DNA from: Chryseobacterium sp.
GTDB lineage: Bacteria; Bacteroidota; Bacteroidia; Flavobacteriales; Weeksellaceae
Direction of reading: 5' to 3'
Length of the DNA: 59,276 nt
NCBI GenBank assembly: GCA_018260475.1
Contig: JAGLBA010000008.1
Location: forward strand, 1 to 59,276
The position numbers and the translations under genes were made by a program. Below the pieces are notes generated by a model that was not told the DNA's origin, made no database searches, and saw only the letters and a list, made by a program, of their open reading frames with translations. This document shows positions 1 to 7,560 of the stretch, one piece after another; the first letter of the stretch is position 1, and each line of letters begins with the position of its first letter.

Positions 1-247
1 AGATTTTTAACGCCATTTTTTACCTTTCTAAAACAGGATGTCAATGGATAATGATTCCTAATTATATTTAAAAAATTTCTTAACTTCTTGGTTGCTAAAC
101 AATTAAGTTACAATGAAAAATTACCAACATTACTGAATTCCTAATGGAAACTTCAGAAAATATGGTCAAATTATCTGCTATGAAACTTTTATAAATAAAA
201 TTTAAACAGGCTCTTAGTTTTTCTTTAAAGCCTTGTAATAATGGCAT
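1..247. other. AT-rich gene-free stretch
   Basis: Very AT-rich sequence downstream of the tmRNA terminator. I see no ORF with a plausible start, no tRNA-like fold and no repeat shared with the rest of the window. It may be the 3' or 5' flank of a gene lying to the left of the window. Confidence 0.5.
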
Positions 248-270
248 AAAAAAGACACCCGAAGGTGTCT
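248..270 (-). terminator. Rho-independent terminator of tmRNA
   Basis: Read on the minus strand this is a perfect 7-bp stem AGACACC/GGTGTCT with a TTCG loop followed by six T. It lies 12 nt past the 3' CCA of the tmRNA, where an intrinsic terminator of that gene is expected. Confidence 0.9.
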
Positions 271-281
271 AAAATTAATCT

Positions 282-682
282 TGGTGGAGTTGGAGGGAAT
301 CGAACCCTCGTCCAAACAGGCAATACGCAAGATTTCTACATGCTTATTTTGCTATTGGTTTTCGACAAGAAACAGAGAGCAAACACCCAATTTCCTGCTT
401 ATCTCCTAAGGTTTTCGAGCCGCGGCCGGAGTAGCCTTGGCCTTATTCCCGCATTCCTATACCCCGGGATCAGACGTCGCGGAACAGAACATCTGCGGAG
501 CATCTCGCTCCCTTACTATACTTCGGGGAAACGCTTAGTTCCTACTATAATTCGGATTAAGCTGCAAGAGCGAACTCTTCGTTGCCAGTTAAAAGTTTGT
601 AGCAAGGGATTTAAGAGATCGCGCTACGGTTCTCTGCATGCTTACCTACCCATTGGTCCTGCTGTCGAAACCAGTCAACCCC
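282..682 (-). ncRNA. ssrA: Transfer-messenger RNA (tmRNA)
   Basis: tmRNA rescues stalled ribosomes with SmpB and tags the unfinished protein for proteolysis. The minus strand begins GGGGTTGACTGGTTTCGACA, the usual tmRNA 5' end, and finishes with a T-arm (GGTTCGATTCC-like) and an encoded CCA, so both halves of the tRNA-like domain are present. The internal reading frame near 564-593 reads GNEEFALAA followed by TAA, which matches the ...ALAA ending of bacterial tags and the Gly start seen in other Bacteroidota tags. Length is about 401 nt, normal for the family. Any ORF called across this span on either strand is spurious. The resume codon (GGC) and exact 5' end are inferred. Confidence 0.96.
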
Positions 683-697
683 AATTTCACAAGTGCG

Positions 698-705
698 CAA
701 AGATA
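698..705 (-). promoter_or_regulatory. -7 promoter box of ssrA
   Basis: TATCTTTG on the minus strand matches the Bacteroidota -7 consensus TAnnTTTG. It sits 15 nt before the mature 5' end, so the primary transcript would carry a short leader for RNase P to remove. I do not see a clear -33 TTG. Confidence 0.6.
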
Positions 706-750
706 AGAAAAATTCGTGCCAGTTTGATGGGGAAATTTTACTTCCAAGTT

Positions 751-873
751 TTTTAGGAGCTATTTCCCGCTGTCCACTGTATCTTTTTCGCGGGTGTTTC
801 GCCGCCTCCCTTCGGTCGGCGCCGCTCCACCCACAAAAAAGGATGCCGTTTCCATCGCGGCTATGCCAGATTC
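751..873 (+). repeat. Intergenic repeat R2, copy A
   Basis: This copy is highly similar to 36082-36204 (reverse strand) and more distantly to 19065-19190. Conserved blocks are a 5' part ending TGTATCTTTT, a central GTTTCGC...CTCCCTTCGGTCGGCGC, and a 3' part starting GGATGCCG. The bases bracketing the centre (GGGTG and CACCC plus T/A runs) pair into a stem. Its 5' end faces the tmRNA promoter region. A peptide can be read through it, but only because the repeat happens to be open. Confidence 0.85.
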
Positions 874-909
874 CCGTTCATAAGCCAAATCTTAATTATA
901 ACCGCAGCC

Positions 910-1713
910 TTACCAGCTTCCCGAAGCGCCGCCTCCGCCGAAATCGCCACCGCCACCGAATCCGCCAAAACCGCCACCACCGGAGCCTCCGCCAAAGCCT
1001 CCACCAAAACCTCCGCCAAAGCCACCACCCATAGGGAATGGGAAGAAGCCACCCGGATAGCTGCGCCTTCCGCGTCGGGTGATCATCTCGTCATCTCCGC
1101 CGCCGCCGCGGTTACGGAATAGGAAGCGCAGAATAATTAAGATGATGATTAAAACTAATATAATTTTAAACACACTGATTTCTCCATTACCGGCAGGTTC
1201 CTGTGGCTCCGGCTTGAATTTTCCTTGCACGGCCTCCATCAATGCAGAAGTGCCACGGTTGATGCCCTCGTACCACAATCCTTGTTTGAAGTTCGGCGTA
1301 ACGATATAGTCCAAGATTTGTCCGGCTACAGAAGCCGTGAGGTATTTTTCCACCGAGCGACCTTGCTGTATTGCCATCGTATGGTCATCCTTTGCGATTA
1401 GGAATACGATGCCATTATCAGTTTTATCTTTCCCCACACCCCATTTTTGTCCATATTTGGTGGCTAATAGGTTTACATCCTCGCCTTTGGTAGTTGGGAT
1501 GATGATGACCACAATCTCAGTAGAGGTGGAATCTTCAAACTTGATCAGTTTATCGTTTAGAGATTGTTTCTCTTGTTCGGTAAGCAGTCCAGCGGAATCA
1601 TTCACAGGGTAGAGTACTGCAGGCTTCTCTGGCACGGTATATTGCCCGAATGCTAAAGAGCAAATGGTTATCAGCAGAAGTCCGAAAAATGTTCTAAGAG
1701 AAGGTAATCTCAT
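910..1713 (-). CDS. Secreted TPM-domain protein with Gly-rich tail (YgcG-like)
   Basis: 267 residues. A signal peptide (about 1-23, ending LAFG-Q) leads into a TPM domain (about 30-165; VNDSAGLLTEQEKQ, EIVVIIIP, NGIVFLIAKDD), then one membrane helix (about 181-200) and a C-terminal tail of GGGFGGG repeats ending GASGSW. TPM domains have been linked to photosystem II repair in plants and to phosphatase activity, but the role of the bacterial YgcG type is not settled. The domain should face the periplasm with the tail in the cytoplasm. It is the third gene of a LemA-TPM-TPM operon; its start overlaps the end of the preceding gene by 20 nt, which indicates coupled translation. Family call is firm; function unknown. 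Confidence 0.88.
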   Translation of the reverse strand: MRLPSLRTFFGLLLITICSLAFGQYTVPEKPAVLYPVNDSAGLLTEQEKQSLNDKLIKFEDSTSTEIVVIIIPTTKGEDVNLLATKYGQKWGVGKDKTDNGIVFLIAKDDHTMAIQQGRSVEKYLTASVAGQILDYIVTPNFKQGLWYEGINRGTSALMEAVQGKFKPEPQEPAGNGEISVFKIILVLIIILIILRFLFRNRGGGGDDEMITRRGRRSYPGGFFPFPMGGGFGGGFGGGFGGGSGGGGFGGFGGGGDFGGGGASGSW

Positions 1714-2128
1714 TCGGGAGTTCGTTTTGGTTTGTTCCAGAAATAGGAAAATATTTCTTAAGTTCCAGACCTGTTTTTAGGATGGCATTTTTTAGTCCGT
1801 CGTAGTAGTTTCCTTTCGCAAACGCTGCCGTAGTTTCATCATGCAGACGATCCCAAAATTGCTGTGAAACTTTTGCGTGTATCCCTTCATCGCCAATGAT
1901 GGTGAGGTATTTCTGTTCGAAATTCACATGGAATAGCACCGCATTGCGTTCCAAAGTTTTATCCATACACAACGACTGGAACACTCCGAAAGCCACCTCT
2001 GCATTTTTTTCTTTCACTTCCGTAGTGGAGTCTATATGCACGCGGATTTCGCCGGTGGAATGCTCTTCGGCTGTTTTAATGGCTTCCACAAGGGAAGCCA
2101 TTTGTAGTTCTGAAAGGAAACTGTTCAT
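1694..2128 (-). CDS. TPM-domain protein without signal peptide
   Basis: 144 residues consisting almost only of a TPM domain (about 10-125; AEEHSTGEIRVHID, RNAVLFHVNFEQKYLTIIGDEGIHAKV). No signal peptide, Gly-rich tail or membrane helix is visible, so it is probably cytoplasmic or anchored through a partner. Its ATG overlaps the LemA stop as TAATG, and its own end overlaps the next TPM gene, so the three genes form one translationally coupled unit. A secreted and a non-secreted TPM domain in one operon suggests related roles on the two faces of the inner membrane. Function unknown. Confidence 0.87.
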   Translation of the reverse strand: MNSFLSELQMASLVEAIKTAEEHSTGEIRVHIDSTTEVKEKNAEVAFGVFQSLCMDKTLERNAVLFHVNFEQKYLTIIGDEGIHAKVSQQFWDRLHDETTAAFAKGNYYDGLKNAILKTGLELKKYFPISGTNQNELPNEITFS

Positions 2129-2736
2129 TAGTTAGTGAAAACTTCTGGAGCTTTTTGCGCACCGGCTTCAGCCTTGAAATATGGTTTTTCCTTAAAGTTG
2201 GTAAAGTTGGCCAAAATATTGTTTGGGAAAGTCTTGATGGATGTGTTATAATCCTGTGCAGCCTCGTTATAGTAAACAGTTTCCGTACGGATGCTGTTTT
2301 CTATCGCAGTATATTCTCTTTGGAAATTAATGAACTGTTGGTCTGCCTTCAAGTTAGGATATTGCTCTACCACCACCATTAGTCGGCTTAGTGCGCCGCT
2401 TAGTTCACCTTGTGCCGCTTGGAATTTAGCCATATCTGCCTCCGTCATATTGGTAGGATCTACGGTTATAGAAGTTGCTTTGGATCTCGCTTCGATTACT
2501 TTTGTCAATGTTTCTTGCTCAAATTTTGAGTAAGATTTCACCGTTCTTTCGAGGTTCGGGATGAGGTTTGCGCGTTTTTGGTACACGGTCTCCACATTGG
2601 ACCACTTTGTGTTTACATTTTGTTCTTTGGTTACAAAACCATTATAACCGCTCTTTCCCCAGAAGAAAAGCAATGCAGCGATTACCAGCAGAGCGATACC
2701 GATGGTTCCGGCGCTCATACAACCTTTGTTATTCAT
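2128..2736 (-). CDS. lemA: LemA family membrane protein
   Basis: 202 residues. A short cytoplasmic head, one membrane helix (about 9-25; TIGIALLVIAALLFFWG) and a helical domain with the LemA hallmark VYQKRANLIPNLERTVKSYS at about 55-70. LemA proteins are single-pass membrane proteins of unsettled function that commonly sit next to TPM proteins, as here. I start at the ATG at 2736 (MNNKGCM...): a longer reading frame begins at 2850 but would run through the divergent folA start and both promoters. The promoter box at 2765-2772 also fits the shorter start. First gene of the LemA-TPM-TPM operon. Confidence 0.92.
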   Translation of the reverse strand: MNNKGCMSAGTIGIALLVIAALLFFWGKSGYNGFVTKEQNVNTKWSNVETVYQKRANLIPNLERTVKSYSKFEQETLTKVIEARSKATSITVDPTNMTEADMAKFQAAQGELSGALSRLMVVVEQYPNLKADQQFINFQREYTAIENSIRTETVYYNEAAQDYNTSIKTFPNNILANFTNFKEKPYFKAEAGAQKAPEVFTN

Positions 2737-2764
2737 AATTTTATAGTTTATTTTTTGTTGCGAC

Positions 2765-2772
2765 CAAATATA
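2765..2772 (-). promoter_or_regulatory. -7 box of the lemA operon
   Basis: TATATTTG on the minus strand, 28 nt before the lemA ATG. It supports the short lemA start. It lies back-to-back with the folA box at 2785-2792, only 12 bp apart, so the upstream elements of the two promoters must overlap. Confidence 0.65.
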
Positions 2773-2784
2773 CAAATTATGTGC

Positions 2785-2792
2785 TAATTTTG
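2785..2792 (+). promoter_or_regulatory. -7 box of folA
   Basis: TAATTTTG matches TAnnTTTG and lies 17 nt before the folA ATG, leaving a leader of roughly 10-12 nt. TTG triplets occur upstream at 2755-2760, but at a rather long spacing. Confidence 0.6.
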
Positions 2793-2809
2793 TCGGAAAC
2801 GAAAAAATA

Positions 2810-3310
2810 ATGACGACAATTGTGGTAGCCATGGGTGCGAACCAAGGCATTGGTTTTGATAATCAGTTACTATGGCATCTCCCAAACGATTTAAAACATT
2901 TTAAGGAAATCACTTCCGGGCATCCCATCATCATGGGAAGGAAGACCTTCGAGAGTATTGGGAAGCCGCTCCCAAACCGCACGAATATCGTGATTTCACG
3001 AAGAAAAGACTGGTTTCAGGAGGGGATTTTAATCGTCGGAAGTATAAAAGAAGCCTTAAAATTTGCAAAAAAAATAGATGAGGAAATTTTCATCATCGGT
3101 GGAGGGAAAGTATATGAACAAACTTTTGAGTTTTGCGACCGCTTGGAAGTGACTGCGGTAAATGCGGAGTTGGAAGCGGATACTTTTTTTCCTAAAATAG
3201 ATCCTAAAATATGGACAAAAACCGATGAAAGCTGCCACGAGCCGGACGAAAGACACGCCTTTGGCTACTGTTTTCAAACATACGAAAGGGTGGAGAAATC
3301 TGAAGCGTAA
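2810..3310 (+). CDS. folA: Dihydrofolate reductase
   Basis: 166 residues, normal length. FolA reduces dihydrofolate to tetrahydrofolate with NADPH in the cytoplasm. The N-terminal strand and Met20-type loop (VVAMGANQGIGFDNQLLWHLPNDLKHF) contain the catalytic acidic residue in LPNDLK; PIIMGRKTFESIG and LPNRTNIVISR are the NADPH-binding segments, and EIFIIGGGKVYEQ gives the conserved GG pair. Transcribed alone, divergent from lemA. The next gene has its own promoter box. Confidence 0.97.
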   Translation: MTTIVVAMGANQGIGFDNQLLWHLPNDLKHFKEITSGHPIIMGRKTFESIGKPLPNRTNIVISRRKDWFQEGILIVGSIKEALKFAKKIDEEIFIIGGGKVYEQTFEFCDRLEVTAVNAELEADTFFPKIDPKIWTKTDESCHEPDERHAFGYCFQTYERVEKSEA

Positions 3311-3314
3311 TCCT

Positions 3315-3322
3315 TATATTTG
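3315..3322 (+). promoter_or_regulatory. -7 box of the 3340 gene
   Basis: TATATTTG, 17 nt before the ATG at 3340 and just after the folA stop at 3310. It indicates that the following gene is transcribed independently of folA. Confidence 0.6.
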
Positions 3323-3339
3323 CAAACCTAAAAATAGTT

Positions 3340-3909
3340 ATGAACAAAAATATAAAACTTGTCATTGCAGGCGTTTTTATAGCTCTTGGAATTTATATGA
3401 TGACGATGACGCGCAGCTGGGGTTGGGGTATCGTGGTCTTTTTGCTGGCCGCATTCCCTATTTTTCTTTATTTTAAAAATGAGTACATCTTACTCGCTTT
3501 TTGGCATTTAAGAAAACAAAATATGCCAAAAGCAGCGGAATGGCTCACCAATATTAAGGATTATAAAAACCAATTGCATCGTAAGCAGTATGGGTATTTC
3601 CATTATTTGCAAGGGCTTACGCTGGCACAGGACAATCCTACGAAAGTGGAACCTTATATGAAAAAAGCTTTGGAATATGGCCTAAATATGAAGCATGACC
3701 GTGCCATGGCAACTCTAAACCTCGCCGCTACGGCTATTGCAAAAGGGCGTAAGCAGGAGGGGCAAAGACTTTTGGATGAAGCGAAAAAACTGGATACTGC
3801 CGGTATGATGACCGACCAAATAAAAATGATGAGAGACCAACTGAAAATGCCGACCATGCAAAAGCATATGCACAACCCGCAAATGCGCCACCGCGGAAAA
3901 TTTTTCTAA
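3340..3909 (+). CDS. Unknown membrane protein with TPR-like helices
   Basis: 189 residues. Two N-terminal membrane helices (about 7-23 and 28-46) are followed by a soluble helical part. AEWLTNIKDYKNQLHRKQYGYFHYLQGLTL and the stretch around KVEPYMKKALEYGLNMKHDRAMATLNLAATAIAKG have the spacing of tetratricopeptide-like helical pairs. The C-terminus is rich in Met, His and Gln (QMRHRGKFF end). I do not recognise a named family; proteins of this shape sit beside folA in related genomes by my recollection. It has its own promoter and a strong terminator, so it is a one-gene unit. Real gene with high confidence, function unknown. Confidence 0.82.
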   Translation: MNKNIKLVIAGVFIALGIYMMTMTRSWGWGIVVFLLAAFPIFLYFKNEYILLAFWHLRKQNMPKAAEWLTNIKDYKNQLHRKQYGYFHYLQGLTLAQDNPTKVEPYMKKALEYGLNMKHDRAMATLNLAATAIAKGRKQEGQRLLDEAKKLDTAGMMTDQIKMMRDQLKMPTMQKHMHNPQMRHRGKFF

Positions 3910-3918
3910 AAACAATAA

Positions 3919-3944
3919 TCCTGATTTCGGTCAGGACTTTTTTT
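3919..3944 (+). terminator. Terminator after the 3340 gene
   Basis: TCCTGA / TCAGGA 6-bp stem with a TTTCGG loop followed by CTTTTTTT, 10 nt after the stop codon. Confidence 0.85.
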
Positions 3945-3975
3945 GCTCAATTTTTTCAGGCAACCTCTGTTGAAT

Positions 3976-4608
3976 TTACATCTCCGCGCTATTATCTTGC
4001 CCGTACAATTTCGGCATCTGCCAATGGTATTTTACGGCTAAAGTTCTTATGATAACGATCATTAAAATTGTGGATATCTGAACAAACATATACGAAAGCG
4101 AAGAATACTTGTCTAAAATTAAAAAAATACCGCCTCCCGCAATACAGGCTGTGGCATAGATTTCTTGTCGGAAAATCAGCGGAATACGGTTCAATAAAAT
4201 ATCGCGAATAATCCCACCAAAACAGCCGGTGATGGTGCCCAGAGTGATGCATATTATAGGATGCAATCCTGCGTGCAGCCCTTTTTGCAAGCCAATAATA
4301 GTGAAAAGTCCCAATCCAAAACTATCGAAAATAAACAGGGTTACCTTGAAATTTTTTTCGATGGATTTAAAAACCATAGAGAAAATGGCTGTGGCAAAAA
4401 TCAGCGTACATGTAAGCAGGTCGTACATCCAAAACACAGGAACATCTAGCAGCAAATCCCGCACAGTCCCGCCACCAACCGCCGTTACAAAAGCGATGAT
4501 GAGAACCCCAAAAGGATCCAGCCGTTTCTGCATCGCAGCGAAACTGCCCGACATCGCAAAGGAAATCGTTCCTAGAACTTCGATGATGAAATTTATATTT
4601 TGATGCAA
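3976..4608 (-). CDS. TRIC-type cation channel / YicG (UPF0126) family protein
   Basis: 210 residues with about six to seven membrane helices made of two related halves, the layout of the trimeric intracellular cation channel (TRIC) family. Characteristic segments are LGTISFAMSGSFAAMQKRLDPFGV, VTAVGGGTVRDLLLD in the first half and TGCFGGIIRDILLN in the second; the paired GGxxRD motifs mark the pseudo-symmetric repeat. Prokaryotic members conduct monovalent cations, mainly K+. It lies 57 nt downstream of coaD on the same strand and may be cotranscribed with ddl-coaD. Family assignment is firm; substrate is inferred. Confidence 0.9.
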   Translation of the reverse strand: MHQNINFIIEVLGTISFAMSGSFAAMQKRLDPFGVLIIAFVTAVGGGTVRDLLLDVPVFWMYDLLTCTLIFATAIFSMVFKSIEKNFKVTLFIFDSFGLGLFTIIGLQKGLHAGLHPIICITLGTITGCFGGIIRDILLNRIPLIFRQEIYATACIAGGGIFLILDKYSSLSYMFVQISTILMIVIIRTLAVKYHWQMPKLYGQDNSAEM

Positions 4609-4665
4609 AACAGCGGGGATTAGGTTTTAGAGTAATAACTAAGAATTAATAATTAACTGCTGCAC

Positions 4666-5127
4666 TTACACTCTCACCGCATCTGGTACCAGCAATTCGT
4701 AATTTCCGCCAAAGGTGATGATTTCGCGGACGATGCTGCTGCTGATGAAGGCTTTGGATGCAGAGGTCAGGAGGAAGATGGTCTCTATTTTATTATCTTG
4801 AGTGAGTTCGCGGTTGGTTTGGGCGATGGCTTTTTCAAATTCAAAATCAGAAGGATTCCGTAGTCCACGGAGGATAAAATTTACACCTCGGCTACGACAG
4901 TAATCTATGGTTAGGCCTTCAAAAGAATCTACCTCCACATTTGGAAACTGTTTGAAACTGTTTTTAATGAACTCTTTGCGCTGCTCCAGCGAGAACATAT
5001 ATTTTTTTTGCGAATTCTGCCCAATGGCGATAATAATTTTGTCGAAAAGAGGCACCGCCCTCTCTACAATATCAAAATGTCCGATGGTAATAGGGTCAAA
5101 CGATCCCGGAAATACGGCAACTCTCAT
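4666..5127 (-). CDS. coaD: Phosphopantetheine adenylyltransferase
   Basis: 153 residues, standard length. CoaD transfers AMP from ATP to 4'-phosphopantetheine, giving dephospho-CoA, the penultimate step to coenzyme A. The nucleotidyltransferase motif GSFDPITIGH (TxGH) is at about 8-17, and ISSSIVREI near 130 is the C-terminal ATP-binding motif. It follows ddl by 26 nt on the same strand, so both probably share the ddl promoter. Confidence 0.97.
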   Translation of the reverse strand: MRVAVFPGSFDPITIGHFDIVERAVPLFDKIIIAIGQNSQKKYMFSLEQRKEFIKNSFKQFPNVEVDSFEGLTIDYCRSRGVNFILRGLRNPSDFEFEKAIAQTNRELTQDNKIETIFLLTSASKAFISSSIVREIITFGGNYELLVPDAVRV

Positions 5128-5153
5128 GTATTTTTCTGTTTAAAATTCAATAT

Positions 5154-6176
5154 TTAAAATTTAAAGCCTCCGGCACCCTGCGTTCGGCTTCCCGCCTTGC
5201 TTAGTGCTTTCTCCACTTCGTTTCCGCAGAGGTCTTTTATAGATATGCCATAGATTTTGGCCTGTTGGGGTAGGATACTCGCTGGGGAGAAACCGGGATT
5301 GGTATTCATTTCCAGCATATAGGGCGTGCCGTTCATGATGATGTATTCGCTACGGGAAAAGCCGCTCATGCCCAAAGATTCATAGGCGCGGCGGGCAATG
5401 TCTTCCACTTTTTGGCGCGTTTCATCATCTATTCTGGCTGGGGTAATTTCTTCGGAAGCGCCTTCGTATTTGGCTTGATAATCGAAAAATTCATTTTTTG
5501 AAACAATTTCCGTAATGCCCAAAACAGTGGTTTCTCCTTGATAATCAATAACTCCCACAGAAACTTCCATTCCGTCTAAGAAGCTTTCGATTAAAATTTC
5601 ATCGTCTTCTGCGAAGGCAAATTCCAGAGCCTTATTTATTTCAGAGGCCGATTTCACTTTGGAAATGCCTAGTGAAGAGCCACTTTGATTGGGTTTTACA
5701 AACAGCGGAAGCCCAAGTTGCTCCACAATATCATTTTCATTAAAATCTTGATCTTTTCTTAAATAAATACTTTTCGCAGATGGTATTCCGTATTTAGAAA
5801 GTACGGCCAGAGTATCCTTTTTATTGAAAGTCAGCGCACTCTGGTAGAAGTTGCAGCCCGTATATTTTTGTCCTATTGTATCCCAGTAGGCTTGTAATTC
5901 GCCATTTTCGCCAGGTCTGCCGTGTATAGTGTTGAAACACACATCGAATTTTACCACATATCCGCTCTCCAATTCTACGGAGAAATCCCCTTTGTTTATG
6001 GCGCATTTTTGGTTGCGATCATCCAAGAAATACCATTCGTCTTTCAGAATGACTACTTTATATACATTGTATTTCTCCCTATCTAAGGAGTCAAAAATGA
6101 GTTGTCCGCTTTTCAGCGAAACTTTATACTCGTCGGAATAGCCGCCCATTACTACGGCCACATTCTTTTTGTCCAT
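5154..6176 (-). CDS. ddl: D-alanine--D-alanine ligase
   Basis: 340 residues. Ddl joins two D-Ala with ATP to make the terminal dipeptide of peptidoglycan precursors. N-terminal GGYSDEYKVSLKSG and TIHGRPGENGELQAYWD are the Ddl signatures; the ATP-grasp domain follows (LPLFVKPNQSGSSLGISKV; DEILIESFLDGMEVSVGVI), ending in the metal-binding EMNTNPGFS. First gene of the ddl-coaD(-TRIC) unit with a -7 box 23 nt upstream. The PASTA protein gene on the other strand starts about 220 bp away, giving a divergent cell-wall-related pair. Confidence 0.97.
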   Translation of the reverse strand: MDKKNVAVVMGGYSDEYKVSLKSGQLIFDSLDREKYNVYKVVILKDEWYFLDDRNQKCAINKGDFSVELESGYVVKFDVCFNTIHGRPGENGELQAYWDTIGQKYTGCNFYQSALTFNKKDTLAVLSKYGIPSAKSIYLRKDQDFNENDIVEQLGLPLFVKPNQSGSSLGISKVKSASEINKALEFAFAEDDEILIESFLDGMEVSVGVIDYQGETTVLGITEIVSKNEFFDYQAKYEGASEEITPARIDDETRQKVEDIARRAYESLGMSGFSRSEYIIMNGTPYMLEMNTNPGFSPASILPQQAKIYGISIKDLCGNEVEKALSKAGSRTQGAGGFKF

Positions 6177-6198
6177 ACTTATTTTAATGTCAATTAGG

Positions 6199-6206
6199 CA
6201 AATTTA
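6199..6206 (-). promoter_or_regulatory. -7 box of ddl
   Basis: TAAATTTG on the minus strand, 22 nt before the ddl ATG at 6176. Confidence 0.6.
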
Positions 6207-6363
6207 GATATTTTAATGATTTATCAGAGGCTTTAGGTCTTAATTTCAGTATTTCTATGTTAAAAAAATTCCATTATGTTAAAAATAGATTCTGAAAAAT
6301 TGAATTCTAAATTATTTTGCAATGGTATATGTGAATGCGCATCAGAAATCCTTCATAATTTTA

Positions 6364-6371
6364 TATATTTG
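6364..6371 (+). promoter_or_regulatory. -7 box of the PASTA gene
   Basis: TATATTTG, 25 nt before the ATG at 6397. It gives the PASTA-rluD pair a promoter independent of ddl. Confidence 0.6.
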
Positions 6372-6396
6372 CGAGATATAATAATAGAAAGATTTT

Positions 6397-7467
6397 ATGC
6401 TGAAATCACTTTTCCATTGGAAAGTTCTGCTGAATTTCGTACTGGCCGCAGCCCTGTTTGTTGGTCTTGTGTGGCTTACTTTCCGCTGGTTGGAGTACCA
6501 TACCAACCATGGCAAGGAAATCCCTGTGCCGAATGTGGTGAATATGACGGTGCACAAAGCCATCAAGGTTTTGGATGATGCCGGACTAGATTACGAGGTA
6601 GATAGTTTCAAATACGACCCTAAATATCGGCCGTTCCAGGTTCTGCAGGTGTATCCATCTGCCGGAGCACGCGTGAAAGGCGGCCGTACCATCCTCATGA
6701 AAGTGAACCCGAGAACTTGGGCAAAGGTCGTAGTTCCGGATGTTTTGGATCGATATAAAGGACTTGCTTTCAGGAATTTAGAACAAGTAGGGTTGAAAGT
6801 CGGCGACACGATTTTTGAACCGAATATTCAGAAAGATGCCGTGATCCGTATGCAGATGAACGGCGCTGTTATTAGACCTGGTTCGCTATTGCCGAGATTT
6901 TCTGTAGTTGATTTGGTGATTGGTACTGGTCCAAAAAGAAATGTGGCCGTTCCAAACTTGGTAGGTCTTACCGTACAAGAAGCCGAGGCCATCATCGCCA
7001 ATAATTTGTTTGAAATTGGTCTTGTGGAACATGAAGATGGCGGACAGGACAAATCCGACATCGTATATTATCAAGATCCTGCCGGCGGACAACTCCGTGA
7101 CCAGGGTATGCAGGTGGATCTTTGGGCAAGTAAAAAGACACCAGGACAGATGGGCGCGAAAATAGCACAGCTGAACTCGATATACCGTGTGGAGATAGAT
7201 ACTGCGCTGTCACCAATCCGCTATGAAGAAATCCCAATAAGCCCAGAACCTGAATACACACCAGCTCCAGCGGCAGAACCTCGCACCGAACCGGCACCAA
7301 AGCCGAAACCAATCGAGAGACCGAAGGCGGTGGAAAAACCAAAAGCTGCGGAAAAGCCTAAGAATACAGAAAAACCGAAGACCACGGAGAAAGCAAAAAC
7401 AGAGGTGAAACCAGCCGCAGAAAAACCGGCGGAGAAACCAAAAGTGAAAAAGGTCATCGTAGAATAA
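6397..7467 (+). CDS. Membrane-anchored PASTA-domain protein
   Basis: 356 residues. One N-terminal membrane helix (about 8-30) and three PASTA domains (about 42-105, 110-180, 187-250; each opens like VPNVVNMTVHKAI or VPNLVGLTVQEAE). The tail (about 275-356) is a Lys/Pro/Glu repeat built from units like EKPKAAEKPKNTEKPK. PASTA domains bind peptidoglycan or muropeptides, classically on Ser/Thr kinases and penicillin-binding proteins; here no catalytic domain is attached. The domains should be periplasmic. Its place between ddl and rluD is common in flavobacteria. The repetitive tail could span or bind the wall; that is inference. A terminator follows. Confidence 0.9.
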   Translation: MLKSLFHWKVLLNFVLAAALFVGLVWLTFRWLEYHTNHGKEIPVPNVVNMTVHKAIKVLDDAGLDYEVDSFKYDPKYRPFQVLQVYPSAGARVKGGRTILMKVNPRTWAKVVVPDVLDRYKGLAFRNLEQVGLKVGDTIFEPNIQKDAVIRMQMNGAVIRPGSLLPRFSVVDLVIGTGPKRNVAVPNLVGLTVQEAEAIIANNLFEIGLVEHEDGGQDKSDIVYYQDPAGGQLRDQGMQVDLWASKKTPGQMGAKIAQLNSIYRVEIDTALSPIRYEEIPISPEPEYTPAPAAEPRTEPAPKPKPIERPKAVEKPKAAEKPKNTEKPKTTEKAKTEVKPAAEKPAEKPKVKKVIVE

Positions 7468-7474
7468 TTTAAAT

Positions 7475-7503
7475 AAAAAGCTTCAACCCGGTTGAGGCTT
7501 TTT
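7475..7503 (+). terminator. Terminator after the PASTA gene
   Basis: Inverted repeat AAAAGCTTCAACC / GGTTGAGGCTTTTT with a very short loop, 8 nt after the stop and ending in a T run. Confidence 0.75.
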
Positions 7504-7560
7504 AGTTTTAAATAAACTTTCTACTCAGAAAAAACATTAACAAAAAGGGTATTAAAATAA

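Noticed and set aside
265-756. 163-residue plus-strand ORF over the tmRNA
   Set aside because: It lies entirely on the complement of tmRNA and its promoter; its codons follow the RNA structure, not a protein.
2737-2850. N-terminal extension of LemA
   Set aside because: It would run across the lemA and folA promoter boxes and the folA start; the family starts near the ATG at 2736.
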